64,000 bases of DNA from Gemmiger formicilis (GCF_900167555.1 NZ_FUYF01000002.1:248001-312000), one strand, 5' to 3'. Counted from the stretch's first letter, positions 36,304-45,466 are shown. Made by a program: numbers and translations. Notes: generated by a model not told the origin, from the letters alone.

Positions 36304-37845
36304 ATGAGCGAAAATACGCAGAACCAGAACCCGAAGCAGGAGCAGTACTCCCTAAACGATGACCGCCGCGTCAAGGTTTTGTCCCCGGGCGCACTCGTCG
36401 CCAAGCGGTTCTTCCGCAACCGTCTGGCTGTCGTCGGCCTGTCCATTCTGGTGGCCATGTTCCTGTTCTCCTTCGTCGGCGGCCTTGTCAGCCCCTACGG
36501 CCAGGATGAGCAGTTCTTCACCTACACCCAGATGTCCAAGGAGTTTGTCGGCGTTACCCGCAACGATACGATGCGCTTTGTTGTGGCCGATGGGCAGAAC
36601 TTCGGCTCCATCGCCCAGAGCAAGGCACTGGAGGCCGTCAAGAAGGGCAATACGGAATTCAACTATAAGGATGTTGACTACACCGTCGACATCCAGAGCG
36701 ACGACTTTTACGTTGTCTACCAGGGCAGGGACATCATGGGCTACGCCAGCCGCGACCTTGTGAACGAGGCCGACGGTGCGCCGAAGTTCAGCTTTGACGT
36801 CAAGCTGGCTGCCCTGACCGCCATGACGGCAGGGGAGAAGGAGTTCACTGCCGACGGCGTGGACTACACCCTCGACGCGGACGGCAATATCCTCGCAGGC
36901 GGTGAGGAGCTGGGCTACGTCAGCCGCTTCGTCGTCTCCGCCGCCGATTCCAGCGTCGTCGTCACCCGTGACTTCAAGGACCGCCTCGAGGAGGCCATCG
37001 ACGACAACGCCGCCAAGTTCAATTACACCGACGCCGAGGGCAGCGAGGCCGAGTATGACATCGTCTACGACGCCTCCGCCAAGGTCTGGAGCGTCAAGCA
37101 GATGACCGAGACCTACGTTTATGACCGCTACGCCGCCCCCAGCAAAGAGCACTGGCTCGGCACCGACACGAACGGTATGGACATGCTGACCCGCCTGATG
37201 TACGGCGGACGTGTCTCGCTGATCATCGGCTTCATCGTTGTTGTCATTGAAGCGTCCCTCGGCATCCTGATGGGCGGCATCTCCGGCTACTTCGGCGGCT
37301 GGATCGACAACATTATTATGCGTATCGTCGATGTTTTCTACTGCATCCCCTCGATGCCCGTCATCATCATCATCGGTGCGGCCATGGACGCGATGCGCGT
37401 CGATTCCTGGAAGCGCATGATGTACCTGATGCTGATCCTGGGCTTCCTCGGCTGGCCGAGCATTGCCCGTCTGGTCCGCGGCCAGATCCTGTCCCTGCGC
37501 GAGCAGGAGTTCATGCTGGCCACCGAGGCCTGCGGCATCAAGGTCTGGCACCGCATCTTCCGCCATCTGATCCCCAACGTCATCCCGCAGCTGATCGTCA
37601 CCTGCACGATGGGCCTCGGCTCCACCATCCTGACCGAAGCCACGCTGTCCTTCCTGGGTCTGGGCGTCAAGTACCCGTTTGCCTCCTGGGGCAACATCAT
37701 CAACGACGTCAACAACGCCTACGTCATGACGAACTACCTGTTCATCTGGATCCCTGCCGGTGTCTGCCTGCTGCTCACCGTTCTGGGCTTCAACTTTGTG
37801 GGCGACGGTCTGCGCGATGCGTTTGACCCCAAGATGAAACGCTGA
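36304..37845 (+). CDS. oppC: Oligopeptide ABC transporter permease OppC with large extracellular insertion
   Basis: 513 aa, against about 300 for usual OppC. TM1 is at 41-62. The normal core resumes at HWLGTDTNGMDMLTRLMYGG (283-302) with the remaining segments and the EAA loop EFMLATEACGIKVWHRIFRHLIPN. Residues about 80-270 are an insertion that must face outside. It is built of a repeated unit: 107-166, 167-224 and a partial copy 225-267, sharing the pattern F-x(3)-D/G-VDYT-x-D, then GYxSRxxV-x(2)-AD. It could interact with OppA or the cell wall (inference). Confidence 0.92.
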   Translation: MSENTQNQNPKQEQYSLNDDRRVKVLSPGALVAKRFFRNRLAVVGLSILVAMFLFSFVGGLVSPYGQDEQFFTYTQMSKEFVGVTRNDTMRFVVADGQNFGSIAQSKALEAVKKGNTEFNYKDVDYTVDIQSDDFYVVYQGRDIMGYASRDLVNEADGAPKFSFDVKLAALTAMTAGEKEFTADGVDYTLDADGNILAGGEELGYVSRFVVSAADSSVVVTRDFKDRLEEAIDDNAAKFNYTDAEGSEAEYDIVYDASAKVWSVKQMTETYVYDRYAAPSKEHWLGTDTNGMDMLTRLMYGGRVSLIIGFIVVVIEASLGILMGGISGYFGGWIDNIIMRIVDVFYCIPSMPVIIIIGAAMDAMRVDSWKRMMYLMLILGFLGWPSIARLVRGQILSLREQEFMLATEACGIKVWHRIFRHLIPNVIPQLIVTCTMGLGSTILTEATLSFLGLGVKYPFASWGNIINDVNNAYVMTNYLFIWIPAGVCLLLTVLGFNFVGDGLRDAFDPKMKR

Positions 37846-37864
37846 TTGGAAGGAGAAACACACG

Positions 37865-39019
37865 ATGGCTAAAAATCAGGACGGATACCTTTCCGCCAAA
37901 GAGTCGCGGCGTATCTCCAAGGAAAACCGCCGCATCACGGACCAGTACGAAAAGCGCCGCAAGCGCCGCAACGTGCCCGAGTCCGAGTACACCACCCAGA
38001 TGAAGGACCCCGCCAACGCGGTGGAGTTCGATAACCTGCACACCTACTTCTTCACCGACACCGGCGTCGTCAAGAGCGTCGACGGCGTCTCGTTTGAAGT
38101 GCCCATCGGCAAGACCGTCGGCGTCGTCGGCGAGTCCGGCTGCGGCAAGTCTGTCACCAGCCTGTCCCTGATGCAGCTTTTGCAGCGCCCCCAGGGCCAG
38201 ATCGTCGAGGGTGCCATCCGGCTGAACCTCGGCAATGACAAGGCCTACGACATTGCCAAGACCCCGGCGGACAAGATGCAGGGCCTGCGCGGCAACTATA
38301 TCTCGATGATCTTCCAGGAGCCTATGACGAGCCTGAACCCGGTGTTCCGCATCGGTGCCCAGATCGACGAGGTCATCGCCCTGCACGAGGGTGAGGGCAA
38401 GACGAAGGAGGACATCAAGAAGCGCACCATCGAGATGCTCGAGATGGTCGGCATCGCCAACAGCGAGGGCGTCTACGCGATGTACCCCCACGAGCTGTCC
38501 GGCGGTATGCGCCAGCGCGTCATGATCGCCATGGCGCTGGCCTGCAACCCGAAGATCATCATTGCCGACGAGCCGACCACCGCGCTGGACGTGACGATCC
38601 AGGCACAGATCCTCGACCTGCTGCGCAGCCTGAAGGACCGCATCAATTCGTCCATCATGCTCATCACGCATGACCTGGGCGTCATTGCCGAGATGGCCGA
38701 CTATGTCGTCGTCATGTACGCGGGCCGTGTCGTCGAGAAGGGCACTGTCGAGGAGATCTTTGCCCACCCGAGCCACCCCTACACCATCGGCCTGATGGCG
38801 TCCAAGCCCGTTGTCGGCAAAAAAGTGGACCGCCTGTACTCCATCCCCGGCAAGGTCCCCAACCCCGTTGATATGCCGAACTACTGCTACTTCAAGGACC
38901 GCTGCGAGCTGCAGCTGCCCTGCTGCAGCGGCGAGTACCCCTGCGAGATCAGCCTGTCCCCGACGCACAAGGTCAGCTGCTACCGCTACTATGAAGAAAA
39001 CAGAAAGGCGGGTGAGTGA
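37865..39019 (+). CDS. oppD: Oligopeptide ABC transporter ATP-binding protein OppD
   Basis: 384 aa. Walker A GESGCGKS, signature LSGGMRQRV, Walker B IIIADEP, and the C-terminal oligopeptide/dipeptide domain with Cys residues (YFKDRCELQLPCC) typical of the family's Fe-S or Cys cluster. A basic 50-residue N-terminal extension (RRISKENRRITDQYEKRRKR) precedes the ATPase; this is longer than usual. Confidence 0.95.
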   Translation: MAKNQDGYLSAKESRRISKENRRITDQYEKRRKRRNVPESEYTTQMKDPANAVEFDNLHTYFFTDTGVVKSVDGVSFEVPIGKTVGVVGESGCGKSVTSLSLMQLLQRPQGQIVEGAIRLNLGNDKAYDIAKTPADKMQGLRGNYISMIFQEPMTSLNPVFRIGAQIDEVIALHEGEGKTKEDIKKRTIEMLEMVGIANSEGVYAMYPHELSGGMRQRVMIAMALACNPKIIIADEPTTALDVTIQAQILDLLRSLKDRINSSIMLITHDLGVIAEMADYVVVMYAGRVVEKGTVEEIFAHPSHPYTIGLMASKPVVGKKVDRLYSIPGKVPNPVDMPNYCYFKDRCELQLPCCSGEYPCEISLSPTHKVSCYRYYEENRKAGE

Positions 39020-39022
39020 CGC

Positions 39023-40051
39023 ATGGCAAACAAGGGTAAGAACCTGATCGAAAACGATTACACCCCCGTCACCTATGACCCTCAGTATATCCTGATGGTC
39101 AACCACCTCAAGAAATATTTCCCCATCAAGGGCGGCCTGCTGTCCCAGACCGTGGGCCACGTCAAGGCCGTGGACGGCGTGACGTTCAACCTGCGCCGCG
39201 GCTGCACGATGGGCCTTGTCGGCGAGTCCGGCTGCGGCAAGTCCACCACGGGCCGCACGATCCTGCGCTTGGGCGGCGAAAAGACCGGCGGCCAGGTGCT
39301 GTTCAACGGCAAGGAGGTCTACGACATGACCCCCGCCGAGATGCGTGAGCTGCGCACCAAGATGCAGATCATCTTCCAGGACCCGTTCTCCAGCCTGTCC
39401 CCGCGTCTGCCCGTCGGCGAGATCATCGGCGAGGCCGTGCGCGAGCACAACCTTGTGCCGAAGAACGAGTTCAACGACTATATTGACCAGGTCATGGACG
39501 ACTGCGGCCTGCAGCCCTACCACAAGACCCGCTACCCGCACGAGTTCTCCGGCGGCCAGCGCCAGCGTATCTGCATTGCCCGTGCGCTGGCCCTGAACCC
39601 AGAGTTCGTCGTCTGCGATGAGCCGGTCTCCGCGCTGGACGTCTCCATTCAGGCGCAGATCATCAACCTGCTGAAATCCTTGCAGGAAAAGCGCAACCTG
39701 ACGTATCTTTTCATCTCCCACGATCTGTCCGTCGTCGAGCATATCTCCGACACTGTCGGCGTTATGTACCTGGGCAATCTGGTGGAGTACGGCGAGACCG
39801 ACGACATTTTTGCCCACCCGCTGCACCCCTACACCAAGGCGCTGTTCTCGGCCATTCCCATCCCGGACCCGACTGTCAAGCGCGAGCGCGTGGTGCTGCA
39901 GGGCTCCATCCCGTCCCCGGCCAACCCGCCGTCCGGCTGCAAGTTCCACACCCGCTGCCCCTATGCCACGGAGCGCTGCAAGACCGAAGCGCCGAAGCAG
40001 CGTGAGGTCGAGCCGGGCCATTACGTGGTCTGCCACCTGTACGAAAAATGA
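39023..40051 (+). CDS. oppF: Oligopeptide ABC transporter ATP-binding protein OppF
   Basis: 342 aa. Walker [18 protein letters not shown], signature [15 protein letters not shown], Walker B FVVCDEP, and C-terminal [19 protein letters not shown]. Pairs with OppD as the heterodimeric ATPase. Spaced 3 nt from oppD; the stop overlaps the next start by 4 nt. Confidence 0.95.
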   Translation: MANKGKNLIENDYTPVTYDPQYILMVNHLKKYFPIKGGLLSQTVGHVKAVDGVTFNLRRGCTMGLVGESGCGKSTTGRTILRLGGEKTGGQVLFNGKEVYDMTPAEMRELRTKMQIIFQDPFSSLSPRLPVGEIIGEAVREHNLVPKNEFNDYIDQVMDDCGLQPYHKTRYPHEFSGGQRQRICIARALALNPEFVVCDEPVSALDVSIQAQIINLLKSLQEKRNLTYLFISHDLSVVEHISDTVGVMYLGNLVEYGETDDIFAHPLHPYTKALFSAIPIPDPTVKRERVVLQGSIPSPANPPSGCKFHTRCPYATERCKTEAPKQREVEPGHYVVCHLYEK

Positions 40052-40323
40052 GGAAACGCGACGACTTCGAGGACGATGGCCGCACCATCGCCGATATGAG
40101 CGGCATCGGCCCTGCGCCGACGCTGCGCCCCCACCGCCGCAAGGCGGACGCCCTGCCCCCGGAGCCGGCGAATGACCGTCCCTGGGAGCAGGCCCCCGAC
40201 TGGACGCCCAAAGAAAAATTTTGGGCCGTCATGGGTGTGCTGAAGGCCACCCTGGCCATTGCCGGGGTGTATCTGGTGGGTTTAGGTGTGCTGCTGGCCG
40301 TGCTGTTCCTGCTGTGGAAATGA
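40048..40323 (+). CDS. Small membrane protein coupled to oppF
   Basis: 91 aa. Acidic and basic soluble N-terminus (about 60 residues, Pro-rich) followed by one hydrophobic segment LAIAGVYLVGLGVLLAVLFLL ending in WK. Starts by ATGA overlap with oppF and precedes the operon terminator, so it belongs to the opp transcript. No family recognised. Confidence 0.8.
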   Translation: MRKRDDFEDDGRTIADMSGIGPAPTLRPHRRKADALPPEPANDRPWEQAPDWTPKEKFWAVMGVLKATLAIAGVYLVGLGVLLAVLFLLWK

Positions 40324-40337
40324 ATACAAAATAAAAA

Positions 40338-40374
40338 GGCATGTACGATTGGATAAGTCGTACATGCCTTTTTT
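40338..40374. terminator. Terminator of the opp operon
   Basis: 11-bp stem GGCATGTACGA / TCGTACATGCC, loop of 9, followed by TTTTTT; AAAAA on the other side allows both directions. Confidence 0.95.
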
Positions 40375-40410
40375 GCGGGCAGAGATATTCAAAAAAACCA
40401 TTGCTGCCAT

Positions 40411-40477
40411 GTAGGGGCCGCACATGTGCGGCCCGCGGCCTGCCCGTAAGCAGCCGCCCGCCATGCCCGGCCCCTAC
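40411..40477. repeat. GTAGGGGC-type palindromic repeat pair
   Basis: Head-to-head pair with core GCACATGTGC on the left and an eroded ATGCCCGGCCCCTAC on the right. Confidence 0.88.
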
Positions 40478-40490
40478 GCCCGCAGCAACG

Positions 40491-40525
40491 CAAAAACCGG
40501 TTGAAACCTTGCGGTTTCAACCGGT
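40491..40525 (-). terminator. Terminator of tRNA-Lys (minus strand)
   Basis: Read on the minus strand: 13-bp stem ACCGGTTGAAACC / GGTTTCAACCGGT with a GCAA loop, then TTTTG. Confidence 0.93.
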
Positions 40526-40527
40526 CT

Positions 40528-40603
40528 TGGTGCGCCTGCAGGAACTCGAATCCTGGGCCCTCTGATTAAAAGTCAGATGCTCTACCAACTGAGCTACAGG
40601 CAC
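40528..40603 (-). tRNA. tRNA-Lys (anticodon TTT), CCA encoded
   Basis: 76 nt with encoded CCA. Acceptor arm GTGCCTG / CAGGCGC (one G-T), D-arm GCTCAGTTGGTAGAGC, anticodon loop CTTTTAA giving TTT, T-arm with GTTCGAG-like ATTCGAGTCCTG. The promoter and terminator are both visible, so it is transcribed alone, divergent from aspS. Confidence 0.97.
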
Positions 40604-40632
40604 GTATACACTGTGGTGCTCACAGCTTTACT

Positions 40633-40661
40633 ATTATAACAGGCAAAAAGAAAATTGTCAA
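40633..40661 (-). promoter_or_regulatory. Promoter of tRNA-Lys
   Basis: On the minus strand: TTGACA (40656-40661), 17-bp spacer, TATAAT (40633-40638), full consensus, as expected for a stable-RNA gene. Confidence 0.93.
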
Positions 40662-40726
40662 TACGCTTTGCAAAACAAATTAGCCGGAAATCCGGCAAAA
40701 TCCGCACGTGTTTGCCCGCCGCCCTC

Positions 40727-40755
40727 TTGCCAAATGCACAGCGGCGCGTTATAAT
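40727..40755 (+). promoter_or_regulatory. Sigma-A promoter of aspS
   Basis: TTGCCA (40727-40732), 17-bp spacer, TATAAT (40750-40755). The short 36-nt leader rules out a T-box. Confidence 0.85.
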
Positions 40756-40797
40756 AATATTTTAGTAAAAGATAAAACCGTAAAGGGGACAGGAAAT

Positions 40798-42579
40798 ATG
40801 GAAACTTTGGGCAGTCTGCGCCGCACGAACTATTGCGGCGAAGTCACGCTTGCCATGGCCGGTCAGGAAATGACCGTCTGCGGCTCCATCGCCCGCGCCC
40901 GCGACAAGGGCGGCATCATCTTTGCCGACCTGCGCGATACCACCGGCATTTTGCAGCTGGTGTTCGATGAGGATACGCCGAAGGACGTTTTCGCCAAGGC
41001 CGAGAGCCTGAAAAGCGAGTACGTTGTTATCTGCCGCGGCAAGCTGCGTGAGCGCGCCGCCAAGACCGATAAGATCGCAACCGGCGATGTAGAGCTCTAC
41101 GTCAGCGAGCTGCGCATCCTGAGTGAGGCCCAGACCACGCCGTTTGAGCTGCGCGACGAGATCAACGTCAACGACGACCTGCGCCTGCGCTACCGCTATC
41201 TGGACCTGCGCCGTCCGTCCATGCATGAGCCCATCGTGCTGCGCAGCAAGATCATGCAGATCATCCGCAACTATTTCTGCGAGAACCATTTCACCGAGAT
41301 CGAGACACCCACCCTCATCAAGTCCACGCCCGAGGGCGCGCGCGACTATCTCGTTCCCAGCCGCGTGCAGCCGGGGCATTTTTACGCCCTGCCCCAGAGC
41401 CCGCAGCTCTACAAGCAGATTTTGATGCTGTCCGGCTTTGACCGCTACTTCCAGCTGGCCCACTGCTACCGCGACGAGGATCTGCGCGCAGATCGCCAGC
41501 CCGAGTTCACCCAGGTGGACGAGGAGATGAGCTTTGTCTCCGAGGACGACATCATGACCCTGAACGAGGGCCTCATCAAGCGCCTGTGGAAGGAAATGCT
41601 GAACGTCGACGTCGAGACCCCGTTCTACCGTATGCCGTGGGACGAGGCCATGGGCCGTTTCGGCTCCGACAAGCCCGACACCCGCTTTGGCCTTGAGATT
41701 CAGGACGTGACCGAGGTGTTCAAGGGCACCGAGTTCAAGCCCTTCGCCGCTGTGCTGGAGGCCGGCGGCACGATCCGCGCCATCAACGCCAAGGGTCTGG
41801 CCGACAAGCTCTCCCGCAAGAACATCGACAAGCTCGGCGAGGTCGCCAAGACCTACGGCGCCAAGGGTCTGGCTTACAGCCGCCTGACCGCCGACGGCAC
41901 GTCCTCCAGCTTTGAAAAGTTCCTGACAGACGCCGAGAAGGCCGCCCTGTACGCCGCGCTGAACGCCGAGACCGGCGACGTGCTGCTGTTGGTCAGCGAC
42001 ACCGACTGGGTCAAGGCATGCACCGCGCTGGGTCAGGTCCGTCTGGACATCGCCCGCAAGCATGGCCTGATCGACCCCGACAAGTTCAACTTCCTGTGGG
42101 TGGTGGACTTCCCGCTGTTTGAGTACAGCGAGCAGGAGGGCCGCTGGATGGCCATGCACCACCCGTTCACCCTGCCCAAGGCCGAGGACCTGGACAAGGT
42201 CGAGAGCGACCCGGGTGCCTGCCATGCCGTGGCCTACGACATCGTACTGAACGGTGTCGAGATGGGCGGCGGCTCGATGCGTATCAATGATCCCGCATTG
42301 CAGGACCGCATGTTCCACGCCCTCGGCTTTACCGAGGAGAAGGCCCGCGAGAGCTTCGGCTTCCTGATGGACGCCTACAAGTTCGGTGCGCCGCCGCACG
42401 GCGGTATGGCCTACGGCCTGGACCGCATGGTCATGCTGATGCTCAAGAAGGACTCCATCCGCGACGTCATCGCCTTCCCGAAAGTGCAGAACGCCGGTGA
42501 GCCGATGAGCGGTGCCCCCGACGTCGTCGATGAGCAGCAGCTCAAGGATCTGAGCATCGCGCTGACGCTGAAGGACTAA
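40798..42579 (+). CDS. aspS: Aspartyl-tRNA synthetase
   Basis: 593 aa class II synthetase. OB-fold anticodon-binding domain (1-105), motif 2 around HCYRDEDLRADRQPEFTQVDEEM, the bacterial GAD insertion in the middle, and motif 3 GLDRMVML near the end. Start at 40798 chosen because AGGGGACAGG lies just upstream and the family opening MxxLGSLRRTNYCGE follows. Whether it is Asp-specific or also charges tRNA-Asn was not decided. Confidence 0.96.
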   Translation: METLGSLRRTNYCGEVTLAMAGQEMTVCGSIARARDKGGIIFADLRDTTGILQLVFDEDTPKDVFAKAESLKSEYVVICRGKLRERAAKTDKIATGDVELYVSELRILSEAQTTPFELRDEINVNDDLRLRYRYLDLRRPSMHEPIVLRSKIMQIIRNYFCENHFTEIETPTLIKSTPEGARDYLVPSRVQPGHFYALPQSPQLYKQILMLSGFDRYFQLAHCYRDEDLRADRQPEFTQVDEEMSFVSEDDIMTLNEGLIKRLWKEMLNVDVETPFYRMPWDEAMGRFGSDKPDTRFGLEIQDVTEVFKGTEFKPFAAVLEAGGTIRAINAKGLADKLSRKNIDKLGEVAKTYGAKGLAYSRLTADGTSSSFEKFLTDAEKAALYAALNAETGDVLLLVSDTDWVKACTALGQVRLDIARKHGLIDPDKFNFLWVVDFPLFEYSEQEGRWMAMHHPFTLPKAEDLDKVESDPGACHAVAYDIVLNGVEMGGGSMRINDPALQDRMFHALGFTEEKARESFGFLMDAYKFGAPPHGGMAYGLDRMVMLMLKKDSIRDVIAFPKVQNAGEPMSGAPDVVDEQQLKDLSIALTLKD

Positions 42580-42615
42580 GGCTTTCCCGTTATCATGCAG
42601 CCACCGTAAGGCAGC

Positions 42616-42809
42616 CGGAGCGGTCAAGACCGCTCCCTACAAACTGCCGTATACGGATGCTATGTAGGGAGGGGTCTTGACCCCTCCGTGAACTGAAGGA
42701 CTCAGTCAGAAGTAATAGCGCTGTAGGGGCCGGACATGTCCGGCCCGCAACCTGCCCGCAGGATTCCCTTTTGCGGGTAGGTGCAGGGCGAGGCATGCCT
42801 CGCCCCTAT
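42616..42809. repeat. GTAGGG-type palindromic repeats, four units
   Basis: 42616-42640 inverted (GCGGTCAAGACCGC core), 42664-42690 direct (GGGGTCTTGACCCC core), then a head-to-head pair 42723-42809 with cores GGACATGTCC and AGGCATGCCT. Fills the space between aspS and its terminator. Confidence 0.88.
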
Positions 42810-42823
42810 CGCACATAAAGATA

Positions 42824-42864
42824 AAAACCTGCCCAACCGCATATCACGCGGCTGGGCAGGTTTT
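42824..42864. terminator. Bidirectional terminator between aspS and the DUF4349 gene
   Basis: Stem CCTGCCCAACCGC / GCGGCTGGGCAGG (42828-42840, 42848-42860, one mismatch) flanked by AAAA and TTTT. Confidence 0.9.
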
Positions 42865-42874
42865 GTGTTTTCTG

Positions 42875-43834
42875 TCAATATTTCGGCTTCGGCTCGTCGC
42901 CCGGCTTCACCGGGTACTCGGCGGGCGGGGGCGTCTGCGCGGGCTTGGGCAGCTTTTCCTTCTTGGGCCGCTTTTTCCAGACCTTGCGCACGATGAACAC
43001 CACGACCACTGCAATCAGCAGCACCGGCCACAGGTAGACCAGCGCGATGACCAGCCCCTGCAGGAACCCGACAAAGGCATCCCAGCCGCCGCCGAAGGCG
43101 TCGGCGATCCGCTCACCGAAGGTCACGCCGGTGGGGGTCAGGGTGGAGACCTCCCGCAGGTAGATGTCCACGGTGGAGTAGCTGACCTGCTGGTCCATGT
43201 TGCGCAGCTGGCGGGTGTAGTTTTCCAGCTGGTACTGCACGTCGGAAAGCTGGCTCTCGATTTCCAGTAGGTCAGCGGTCGTCTCGGCCTCGTCGGCCAA
43301 CTCGTTCAGGCGGTCCCGCTGGGCCTCCAGCGCGGACAGCCGCGCCTGCACGTCTATGTAGCTGCTCGTGATGTTCTCGGCGCTCTCGCTGATGTTGAGC
43401 ACGCTGCCCGCGTCGCCCACGGCGGCCAGAAACGCGCGGTAGCTGCCCACCGGCACCCGCACGGTGTAGTCGGCGGTACGGTCATGGTCCTTCTCGGTGC
43501 CGTACAGGCTTGTGGATTCCAGCCATGCGCCGTTGGCCTCGACGGCGGTCATCAGGGCCTCGCGGGTCGTGTCAAAGTCGGTGGACTCCATCGAAAGACT
43601 GGCGTTGTAGATGATCTTCTGTGCGGTCTCGTCGGTGGCGGCCTCGGCGGCGTTCTCCGGCACAAGGCCGCTGTCCGTCCCGCCTGCGGCGCTGTCGTAA
43701 TTGGCGTAGCTCTCCTGCGCGGCGGCTTCGGTGGCGTAGTACCCGCCGTCTTTGCTGCTGATGCTGCTCCCGCAGCCCGCCAGCAGTGCGGTGGCGCACA
43801 GGGCAGCGGTGATACGGACGATGCGTTTTTTCAT
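42875..43834 (-). CDS. DUF4349 domain-containing lipoprotein
   Basis: 319 aa. Lipobox LAGC with Cys21, a linker, then the DUF4349 domain (about 85-270) with the opening KIIYNASLSMESTDFDTT and a central coiled coil (LSALEAQRDRLNELADEAETTADLLEIESQL). One transmembrane segment follows (about 262-286) and a Lys/Pro-rich cytoplasmic tail. A protein with both a lipid anchor and a TM helix spans the cell-envelope face twice. Start at 43834 has AAGGAG upstream; longer readings enter repeat DNA. Function unknown. Confidence 0.88.
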   Translation of the reverse strand: MKKRIVRITAALCATALLAGCGSSISSKDGGYYATEAAAQESYANYDSAAGGTDSGLVPENAAEAATDETAQKIIYNASLSMESTDFDTTREALMTAVEANGAWLESTSLYGTEKDHDRTADYTVRVPVGSYRAFLAAVGDAGSVLNISESAENITSSYIDVQARLSALEAQRDRLNELADEAETTADLLEIESQLSDVQYQLENYTRQLRNMDQQVSYSTVDIYLREVSTLTPTGVTFGERIADAFGGGWDAFVGFLQGLVIALVYLWPVLLIAVVVVFIVRKVWKKRPKKEKLPKPAQTPPPAEYPVKPGDEPKPKY

Positions 43835-43867
43835 GGTTGGCTCCTTTCTATAGAGGCGGTGCGCTCT

Positions 43868-44002
43868 TGGCCCCTTCTGCGAGGGGGCTCCGCCCGCAGG
43901 CGGTGGAGGAGAGAACCTTGCGGCTATCCGAAACGCTTCGGGCAATGATGAGGTTCTCTCCCTCCGGCCCTGCGGGCCACCTCCCTCGCAGAGGGAGGTT
44001 TT
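43868..44002. repeat. Family-B composite palindromic element, about 135 bp
   Basis: Nested structure: GAGAGAACCT (43909-43918) paired with AGGTTCTCTC (43951-43960), an inner CCGAA-ACGC-TTCGG, and the terminal hairpin CCTCCCTC-GCA-GAGGGAGG. Same module end as 29118-29326. Confidence 0.75.
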
Positions 44003-44067
44003 ATTTTCAATTTCCCTTTTCACCCATATAACACGGAAAACGCGCCCTGTGTGTTACAAAGCAAATA

Positions 44068-44100
44068 CAAAAAAGTGTGATGTACCGTACTTTCGGCACA
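44068..44100 (-). terminator. Possible terminator of hisS
   Basis: On the minus strand: TGTGCCG / CGGTACA stem (one G-T) then TCACAC and TTTTTT. The T-run is displaced by 6 nt, so it is weak. Confidence 0.4.
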
Positions 44101-44120
44101 TCCCACAAATTTTACGTCAA

Positions 44121-45368
44121 TTATTCGGCCTTCTGCTCAAGCAGCTTCACGTCGTCGTTGTCTGCAAAGGCAACGGCGTTGTAGCCCGCGGCCTCCAGCG
44201 TGCCGAACTGCTTGCCCAGCTTCTTCGCCTGGGGCAGCACGGTCACGTCGTAGTCGGCGCGTAAGGATTCGGCCTTGGCCAGCACGGCGGCAAAGTCGGC
44301 GTCCTTCAGGTAGAGCAGCGCCATCTTCGGCTTCGCGCCGGGGATCTGGTAGCCCTGCTCCAGCAAAATGCCACAGACGCGCTCGAACCCGATGGAGAAG
44401 CCCACGGCGGGCACCTGCTGGCCGATGAACTTGCCGACCATGTTGTCGTAGCGTCCGCCGCCGGCCACGGCCCCGCTGAACTGCGGGCAGGTGACCTCAA
44501 ACACCATGCCGGTGTAGTAACCCTGTCCGCGCACGAGGCTGGGGGCATAGGCAATGCCGTAGCGCCCGCCCGCGACCTTCTCGCTGGCGGCGATGACATA
44601 GCGCAGGTCGGCGGTCAGCGCCTCGTCGTCGACCCTGGCGGCGACGGTGTCCAGGCTGAAATCGCCCGCGCGCAGGAAGTCGTCCAGCGCCTGCACGGCC
44701 TCGGCGGCAAAGCCCTTCTCGGTCAGCTCGGCCTTAACGCCGTCCGCACCGATCTTGTCCATCTTGTCAAAGCTGATGCAGACGGAGTCCAGCTGGTCAG
44801 CGGCAAAGCCCATCTTCTCGAGCATCGCGCGCAGGATGCGGCGGTCATTGATGTTGACGGTGAAGCCGGTGAAGCCGATCTTCAGCAGGGCGCGGGCGGT
44901 CACGTCGATCAACTCGACCTCGGCGTTGGGGGAGGAGTCGCCCAGAATGTCGATGTCGCACTGGACGAACTCGCGCAGACGGCCCTTCTGCGGGCGCTCG
45001 GCGCGGTAGACGCGGTCCGTCTGGATGACCTTGAACGGGCTGGGCAGCTCGTTGCGGTTGGCCGCGTAGTAGCGGGACAGCGGCAGGGTCAGGTCATAGC
45101 GCAGACCCATGTCGGACAGCTGCTTCTCGTCGCCGCTTGCCAGCGCATGCTCGAGCTTGTCGCCGCGCTTGAGGACCTTGAAGATCAGGTTCAGGTTGTC
45201 GCCGCCGTCGCTCTTGTCCAGATTCTCCATGTCCTCCAGAATGGGGGTGGAGATGCGCTGGAAACCGGCGGCGCGGTAGGTGGCCAAAATCTGGCCCTGG
45301 ATATAGTCACGCAGCGCCTGCTCCCGCGGGAGCAGATCGCGCATACCTTTTAAAGGCTGAGTTTTCAT
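44121..45368 (-). CDS. hisS: Histidyl-tRNA synthetase
   Basis: 415 aa class II synthetase. Starts MKTQPLKGMRDLLPRE; motif 2 near QTDRVYRAERPQKGRLREF; the histidine-specific motifs LVRGQGYYTGMVFEV and GGGRYDNMVGKFIG are present; C-terminal anticodon-binding domain. The start at 45368 has AAGGAGAA upstream; longer readings run through the promoter. It may charge histidine; the length excludes the shorter HisZ paralogue. Confidence 0.94.
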   Translation of the reverse strand: MKTQPLKGMRDLLPREQALRDYIQGQILATYRAAGFQRISTPILEDMENLDKSDGGDNLNLIFKVLKRGDKLEHALASGDEKQLSDMGLRYDLTLPLSRYYAANRNELPSPFKVIQTDRVYRAERPQKGRLREFVQCDIDILGDSSPNAEVELIDVTARALLKIGFTGFTVNINDRRILRAMLEKMGFAADQLDSVCISFDKMDKIGADGVKAELTEKGFAAEAVQALDDFLRAGDFSLDTVAARVDDEALTADLRYVIAASEKVAGGRYGIAYAPSLVRGQGYYTGMVFEVTCPQFSGAVAGGGRYDNMVGKFIGQQVPAVGFSIGFERVCGILLEQGYQIPGAKPKMALLYLKDADFAAVLAKAESLRADYDVTVLPQAKKLGKQFGTLEAAGYNAVAFADNDDVKLLEQKAE

Positions 45369-45402
45369 GGTATTCTCCTTATACTGTATAATGGCTTCCC
45401 CT

Positions 45403-45420
45403 GAGGGGGAGGGCTCTTTG
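45403..45420. repeat. Short family-B hairpin in the hisS leader
   Basis: GCTTCCCCTGAGGGGGAGGGC, a small hairpin similar to the modules above, lying between the hisS promoter and its start. Confidence 0.5.
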
Positions 45421-45437
45421 CTTTTATATACTTTATA

Positions 45438-45466
45438 ATGATACCTTTTGCGCTGCATTTTGTCAA
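45438..45466 (-). promoter_or_regulatory. Sigma-A promoter of hisS
   Basis: On the minus strand: TTGACA (45461-45466), 17-bp spacer, TATCAT (45438-45443). Leader of about 60 nt, too short for a T-box. Confidence 0.8.

Noticed and set aside
36352-37863. Long antisense reading frame opposite oppC (503 codons)
   Set aside because: High-GC codon use on the plus strand produces long open minus frames; it lacks a start site and the plus-strand oppC is clearly real. The same holds for long antisense frames opposite rplD, rpoA, oppA, aspS, malQ and the FHA genes.
40604-40797. T-box riboswitch before aspS
   Set aside because: The leader after the promoter is only about 36 nt; no T-box sequence or antiterminator is present. 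The same applies to hisS (about 60 nt).
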